Assembly (NCBI GenBank): GCA_017474385.1
Contig: JAFVHU010000077.1
Location: 1 to 45,678 of the forward strand
Source: Afipia sp.
GTDB taxonomy: Bacteria > Pseudomonadota > Alphaproteobacteria > Rhizobiales > Xanthobacteraceae
Length of the DNA: 45,678 nucleotides
Direction: 5' to 3'
A model generated the notes under the pieces. It did no database searches and was not told the DNA's origin. It saw only the letters and a list, made by a program, of their open reading frames with translations. Both the position numbers and the translations under genes were made by a program. This document shows, in pieces, positions 42,113 through 45,678 of the stretch (within the stretch, counting starts at the first letter, position 1; every line of letters begins with the position of its first letter).

Positions 42113-43744
42113 TTACGCGCTCTTTTGTGACGTGTAGTGGCCGGCAAAGCGGCGGCGCAATTCCATCTTCTGCACCTTGCCGGTCGCGCCATAGGTCAGC
42201 GCATCGACGAAAATCACGTCGTCCGGCATCCACCACTTGGCGATCTTCCCTTCCAGAAATGCGACGATCGACTTCGCGGTCGCAGGCTCCGAGGCAGACG
42301 GCACCACGATGAGCAGCGGACGCTCTTCCCACCGCGGGTGGGGAATGCCGATGACAGCCGCCTCGGCCACGCCGGGACATCCGATCGCCAGATTCTCGAC
42401 ATCGATCGAACTGATCCACTCGCCGCCGGATTTGATGACATCCTTGGCGCGATCGGTGAGCTGAATGTAGTTGTCGTCATCCATCACGGCGAGGTCGCCG
42501 GTATTAAACCATCCGTCTTCCAGCGATGGCTTTTCTTCGCGGTAGTAACCGCTGAGAACCCAGGGACCGCGGACCATCAGGCGGCCGCTGGACTTGCCGT
42601 CATGCGGCATCTCGTTTCCGTCTTCGTCCACGATCTTCACATCGACGCCGTAAATGGGTTGCCCTTGCGTGGTCTTGCGGCGAAGCCGTTCCTCCGGGGA
42701 GGCCTTTGCAGTCTTGCGCGACGGCTGAGTGGACGTACCGCACGGGCTGGTTTCGGTCATCCCCCACACGTGATTCACGGAGACTCCAAGTCTTTCGAAG
42801 CCCGCAATCATGCTCGGCGCGGGAGCGGAGCCTGCGACAACGAGCCGTTGCATCGTCCCAGCGCCGCGGCCCTGCTCCTCGAAGTGCTGGAGCAGCTTCG
42901 AGTAAAGCGTCGGAACACCGGCGGTGACAGTAACGCCCTCCGTCTCGATCAGCTCGGCGATACTCGCCGCATCCATTTTGGGTCCCGGCAGAACGAGCTT
43001 TGCCCCGACCATCGGGGCGGCATGAGTAAACCCCCAGGCTCCGTTGGCGTGAAACATCGGCGTCATTGGCAGGACCGTATCCACCGCCGCCAATCCCATC
43101 GAATAGGCCCCGGTAATCGACAGGCAATGCAGCACGTCCGAGCGATGGGAATAAAGGACACCCTTTGGATTGCCCGTTGTGCCCGACGTATAGAACAGCG
43201 ACGAAGCAGACAACTCGTCGAATACCGGCCAGACGAAGCCTTCATCGCCGGTGGCAATGAAATCCTCGTAGCACTGAAGATTCGGAATACGCGTGGCGGC
43301 GGGCATCGACGCGCGGTCGGCCATCAGAACGAAGAGACCCACGGTCGGGAGATCGGGCGCCAACTTCTCCACCAGCGGCAAGAAAGAACTCTCGAAGAAC
43401 AGGACTTTGTCTTCGGCATGATTTGCGATGTAGACGAGTTGTGCCGGGATCAATCGCGGGTTGATCGCGTGCCAGATGGCGCCCATGCCCGTCACGCCGT
43501 GTTCGATTTCAAAATGGCGATAGTTGTTCCAGGCCAGTGTTGCCACACGGTCACTGTGCTTGATGCCGTGGCGCTGCAAGGCACTTGCCAGTTGACGCGC
43601 CCGCCGTGCCGCATCGCGATACGTGTAGCGATGGATCGGTCCTTCGACCGTGCGCGACACGATTTCCGTGCTGGAGTGAAACCGGTCCGCATGTTGCAAC
43701 AGCGACGACAGCAGCAACGGCTGATTTTGCATTAAGCCCTTCAC
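42113..43744 (-). CDS. Fatty-acid/acyl-CoA ligase (AMP-forming), second copy
   Basis: 543 residues from GTG 43744 with AAGGAG at the right distance; the product begins MKGLMQNQPLLLSSLLQHA. Motifs are complete: FYTSGTTGNPKGVLYSH, WGMTETSPCG, GWFNTGDLAVMDDDNYIQLTDRAKDVIKSGGEWISS and the ending ATGKVQKMELRRRF with the catalytic lysine. This pattern is the medium/long-chain FadD subtype. It is only distantly similar to the ligase at 36094-37650, so the island has two non-redundant CoA ligases. It follows the binding-protein gene on the same strand, separated by a terminator-like hairpin, so its level may be lower than that of the binding protein. Confidence 0.93.
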   Translation of the reverse strand: MKGLMQNQPLLLSSLLQHADRFHSSTEIVSRTVEGPIHRYTYRDAARRARQLASALQRHGIKHSDRVATLAWNNYRHFEIEHGVTGMGAIWHAINPRLIPAQLVYIANHAEDKVLFFESSFLPLVEKLAPDLPTVGLFVLMADRASMPAATRIPNLQCYEDFIATGDEGFVWPVFDELSASSLFYTSGTTGNPKGVLYSHRSDVLHCLSITGAYSMGLAAVDTVLPMTPMFHANGAWGFTHAAPMVGAKLVLPGPKMDAASIAELIETEGVTVTAGVPTLYSKLLQHFEEQGRGAGTMQRLVVAGSAPAPSMIAGFERLGVSVNHVWGMTETSPCGTSTQPSRKTAKASPEERLRRKTTQGQPIYGVDVKIVDEDGNEMPHDGKSSGRLMVRGPWVLSGYYREEKPSLEDGWFNTGDLAVMDDDNYIQLTDRAKDVIKSGGEWISSIDVENLAIGCPGVAEAAVIGIPHPRWEERPLLIVVPSASEPATAKSIVAFLEGKIAKWWMPDDVIFVDALTYGATGKVQKMELRRRFAGHYTSQKSA

Positions 43745-43780
43745 GGCGCCTCTCCTTGAATTCCACGCAACGGGGGTCAG

Positions 43781-43816
43781 CGAAAAGGCCGGCATCTCAG
43801 AAAGAGTGCCGGCCTT
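43781..43816 (-). terminator. Terminator/attenuator between the binding-protein and ligase genes
   Basis: On the minus strand AAGGCCGGCA (43816-43807) and TGCCGGCCTT (43794-43785) form a 10-bp stem, followed by TT and CGC. The T-run is short (T4), so partial readthrough into the ligase is plausible. Confidence 0.7.
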
Positions 43817-43833
43817 GATTTCATCTTCGCAGG

Positions 43834-45033
43834 CTATTCAGACTTCGCATCGAGCACGTCGCTGAACTGATCCCAGTTCTCGCCCGTCCAGCGCTGCAGA
43901 CGCATCTGGGTGAAGTCCTGATTCACGCTCTCGCTCGTGTTGACCAGAACGCCAGGCAACACAGACGGAAGAGCAATGTCCTTCAGATTTTTGGCCTGCT
44001 TAAGAATATTTTCGCGGGAAAGATCATTACCGCACTGCTTGATGATCTGCTCAAGGATCATCCCCTGGGTGTAGCCAAAAATATAGTTCGTGTCGGAGAT
44101 GTCGACGCCGGGCATGTATTTATCAATGAACGCGCGATAGTCCTTCATGCCTTTGTCGTTGTCCCACTTCGAATCCGTTGGATCCTTGGTCATCGTTCCG
44201 GCGATCACGCCGATCGACTTGTCCAGGCCCGCTGGCTTGAGCGTGGCACCGACCGAGCTCGACGGATAGTTCAGCATCAGGACTGGCTTCCATCCGATCT
44301 CGGACGCCTTTCGGATGGCTTGGGCAGCGAACTTCGGCGTTCCCGCAACAAGCAGGGCATCCGCGCCTGAACTCTTCAGATTTACGATTTGGGAATCGAT
44401 TGTCGGATCGGCGATCTCATAGGCAGCGGTTACAACGCGTTTGTCGAATTCGTCTTTCATCAACGCCTTGAACGCGTTGACGTAGTCTTTTCCGAGATCA
44501 TCGTTCTGATAGAGGATTGCGTATTTTTTACCCGGCAGGGTTTTGTTCAAATACTTGGCGTAGATTTTTCCTTCGGTATCGAAGCTGACAAGGCTCGTCG
44601 TGGTGATCGGGAAGTCCTTGACGTTGGTGAACTTGTTCGAACCGCTGACAATACCAAGCGCCGGGACTTTCTTTCCCGTCAGATATTTTGCCGTTGCCGT
44701 ATTGCCGGGTGTGCCAAGCTGGCCAAACATGAAGGCGACTTCGTCACTCTCAACCAGCTTGCGAACATGCTCGACCGCCTTCGGAGGGCTGTAGGCGTCG
44801 TCATAGGCGATGTAATTGATTTTCCGGCCGTTGATGCCACCGCGGTCGTTGACCGACTGCACGTAGGCAAGCACACCCCTGCCGACGAGACCAATGGACG
44901 ATGCCGGTCCGCTGAACGGGAAAACGCCGCCGACCTTGATTTCGGTCGCCGTGACACCGGGCATTTCGTTGGCGGAAGCAGACGCGGATAGCGCGAGCAC
45001 CAAAGCGGACGCGAGTTTCAATCCCTTGATCAT
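43834..45033 (-). CDS. ABC transporter periplasmic binding protein (branched-chain amino acid/aromatic acid type)
   Basis: 399 residues from ATG 45033 behind GGGAGGAG. A Sec signal (MIKGLKLASALVLALSASASA) is followed by GVTATEIKVGGVFPFSGPASSIGLVGRGVLAYV and NDRGGINGRKINYIAYDDAYSPPKAVEHVRKLVE, the type I periplasmic-binding (LivK/HAAT) pattern. Homologues of this group in Bradyrhizobiaceae often bind aromatic or dicarboxylic acids, so the ligand is probably the substrate of this island, not necessarily an amino acid. No permease or ATPase is in the window. Promoter B lies 100 bases upstream. Confidence 0.93.
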   Translation of the reverse strand: MIKGLKLASALVLALSASASANEMPGVTATEIKVGGVFPFSGPASSIGLVGRGVLAYVQSVNDRGGINGRKINYIAYDDAYSPPKAVEHVRKLVESDEVAFMFGQLGTPGNTATAKYLTGKKVPALGIVSGSNKFTNVKDFPITTTSLVSFDTEGKIYAKYLNKTLPGKKYAILYQNDDLGKDYVNAFKALMKDEFDKRVVTAAYEIADPTIDSQIVNLKSSGADALLVAGTPKFAAQAIRKASEIGWKPVLMLNYPSSSVGATLKPAGLDKSIGVIAGTMTKDPTDSKWDNDKGMKDYRAFIDKYMPGVDISDTNYIFGYTQGMILEQIIKQCGNDLSRENILKQAKNLKDIALPSVLPGVLVNTSESVNQDFTQMRLQRWTGENWDQFSDVLDAKSE

Positions 45034-45134
45034 CGTTTCTCCTCCCTTGTGAAAAATCACTGCGTCCTACCGCTCAAACGGGGGCAGGCTCGTTTCAGTT
45101 GCAGCCGTTTTCGGCCAACGTTGTTGGTTTAGAC

Positions 45135-45162
45135 GTTACAGTTCTTTTTTAGAACTAGTCAA
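45135..45162 (-). promoter_or_regulatory. Promoter with embedded GTTC-N7-GAAC operator, site B
   Basis: On the minus strand: TTGACT (-35, 45162-45157), a 16-base spacer with GTTC-TAAAAAA-GAAC (45155-45141), then TGTAAC (-10, 45140-45135). The -35 plus operator is base-for-base identical to site A, 7.4 kb away, over 22 positions. It would drive the binding-protein gene with a leader of about 95 bases. Confidence 0.75.
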
Positions 45163-45569
45163 GCAATCGAGCAATCCGCGCTGCGCGCCGTACATTCTCG
45201 TCAGAAAAGCTATAAATTGAGCAAATATATTCACTTAGGCATAAGTGGACCGTTATGCCTGCGCTTCCACGATATCTAATTAATTCTATTTTTGAACTAG
45301 AATATTCTCTTGTACACGCCGGCGTGTACCCGCGAGCAAGCCCCGTCGGAGCTTGCGTAAGGCTTCTCATGTAATCCTAAACGGACAATACACGAGGCCA
45401 GCTAACCCTCCTTGCGATGCCACGATCGATCAACACTCGCGACACCCAATCGAGCAAAATTTGAGCAACCTTCCTTGATTTATCTAGGTAAAATTGGGTT
45501 CGTTCTGCCAATCCTCGCCAGATCATGTCGTGCGAAGAGTGAGCTGCTGCCGGTTTAGTGGACGGCTAG
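45163..45569. other. Gene-free, palindrome-rich region at the island edge
   Basis: No gene is supported here. Three dyads stand out. AGGCATAA (45237-45244) pairs with TTATGCCT (45253-45260). ATTC-N7-GAAC at 45283-45297 resembles the island operators, followed by TAG as at sites A and B but without a -35. GTACACGCCGGCGTGTAC (45312-45329) is a perfect 18-base palindrome. The stretch from 45210 to 45310 is AT-rich. An insertion-sequence end probably lies near 45540 (TGAGCTGCTGCC). Promoters of a gene lost to the insertion may have been here. Confidence 0.5.
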
Positions 45570-45678
45570 TTAAGCTAATCCCAGCTTCCGTTCGAACTCA
45601 ACAGGGCTGAGGTATCCGATCGTCGAATGACGTCGGGTCGCATTGTAGAACCGCTCGATGTAGTCGAACACATCTGCC
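45570..45678 (-). mobile_element. IS3-family transposase (OrfB), C-terminal end, cut by the window edge
   Basis: The reverse strand reads DVFDYIERFYNATRRHSTIGYL and then SPVEFERKLGLA before a stop at 45572-45570. RFYNxxRRHSxxGYLSPxxFE is the closing block of the DDE integrase domain of IS3-family OrfB, after the catalytic Glu. Only 35 codons are visible; the rest continues beyond base 45678. Whether the element is complete, and its exact end and target duplication, cannot be seen. Confidence 0.9.

Noticed and set aside
42137-43735. Long plus-strand open frame opposite the second CoA ligase
   Set aside because: Shadow of the ligase; composition is Arg/His-rich without domains.
45155-45370. 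Minus-strand 71-codon frame at the island edge
   Set aside because: It covers promoter B and several palindromes, and has no ribosome-binding site or family resemblance.

Overview
The window looks like chromosomal DNA of a high-GC alphaproteobacterium, most likely Bradyrhizobiaceae/Nitrobacteraceae (Bradyrhizobium, Rhodopseudomonas, Afipia or a relative). This rests on the protein families (DUF1236, DUF2842, Pim-type acyl-CoA dehydrogenases, a sigma-54 glnBA unit) and on GC-rich dyad repeats of a kind I remember from that group. No species is assigned.

Left part (1-20,300) is mainly housekeeping. It holds the 5' end of trigger factor, tRNA-Leu(UAG), a Tat-exported cupredoxin protein without copper ligands, NAD(P)HX repair enzyme Nnr, and glnB-glnA behind a sigma-54 promoter. 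An AT-rich serine protease gene broken by one in-frame stop follows. Then come an ArsR/AHSA1 pair with a clear operator, a hicAB toxin-antitoxin module with twin operators, and an 860-base gene-free stretch with dyad repeats and a strongly folded element. After these are an AI-2E transporter, a diguanylate cyclase, rplM-rpsI, an ECHDC3-like protein, metY with a leader hairpin, an FTR1 iron permease and heme A synthase.

Middle part (20,300-31,500) is an exopolysaccharide locus: NodB-fold protein, GNAT/FemAB-like protein, Wzz/BY-kinase-like protein, Wza-like lipoprotein, GT4 glycosyltransferase, initiating sugar-phosphate transferase and O-antigen-ligase/polymerase-like protein. Two members have lost the residues their families use for catalysis: the deacetylase lacks the metal ligands and the kinase domain lacks the P-loop. 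No flippase is present. A DUF1236 protein and an unrecognised secreted protein follow.

Right part (31,500-45,060) is a catabolic island for an organic acid activated as a CoA thioester. It has two CoA ligases, a CaiB/BaiF CoA transferase, a PimC/PimD-like acyl-CoA dehydrogenase pair, two paralogous atypical SDRs, a thiolase, a glutathione-S-transferase-like protein, a DsbA-fold isomerase, a branched-chain-amino-acid-type binding protein and one HxlR regulator. Three minus-strand promoters in this island carry GTTC-N7-GAAC between the -35 and -10 elements; two of these are identical over 22 bases although 7.4 kb apart. This looks like a small local regulon, possibly run by the HxlR protein, and is the most interesting signal in the window. 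The right edge runs through a palindrome-rich AT-rich region into the end of an IS3-family transposase.
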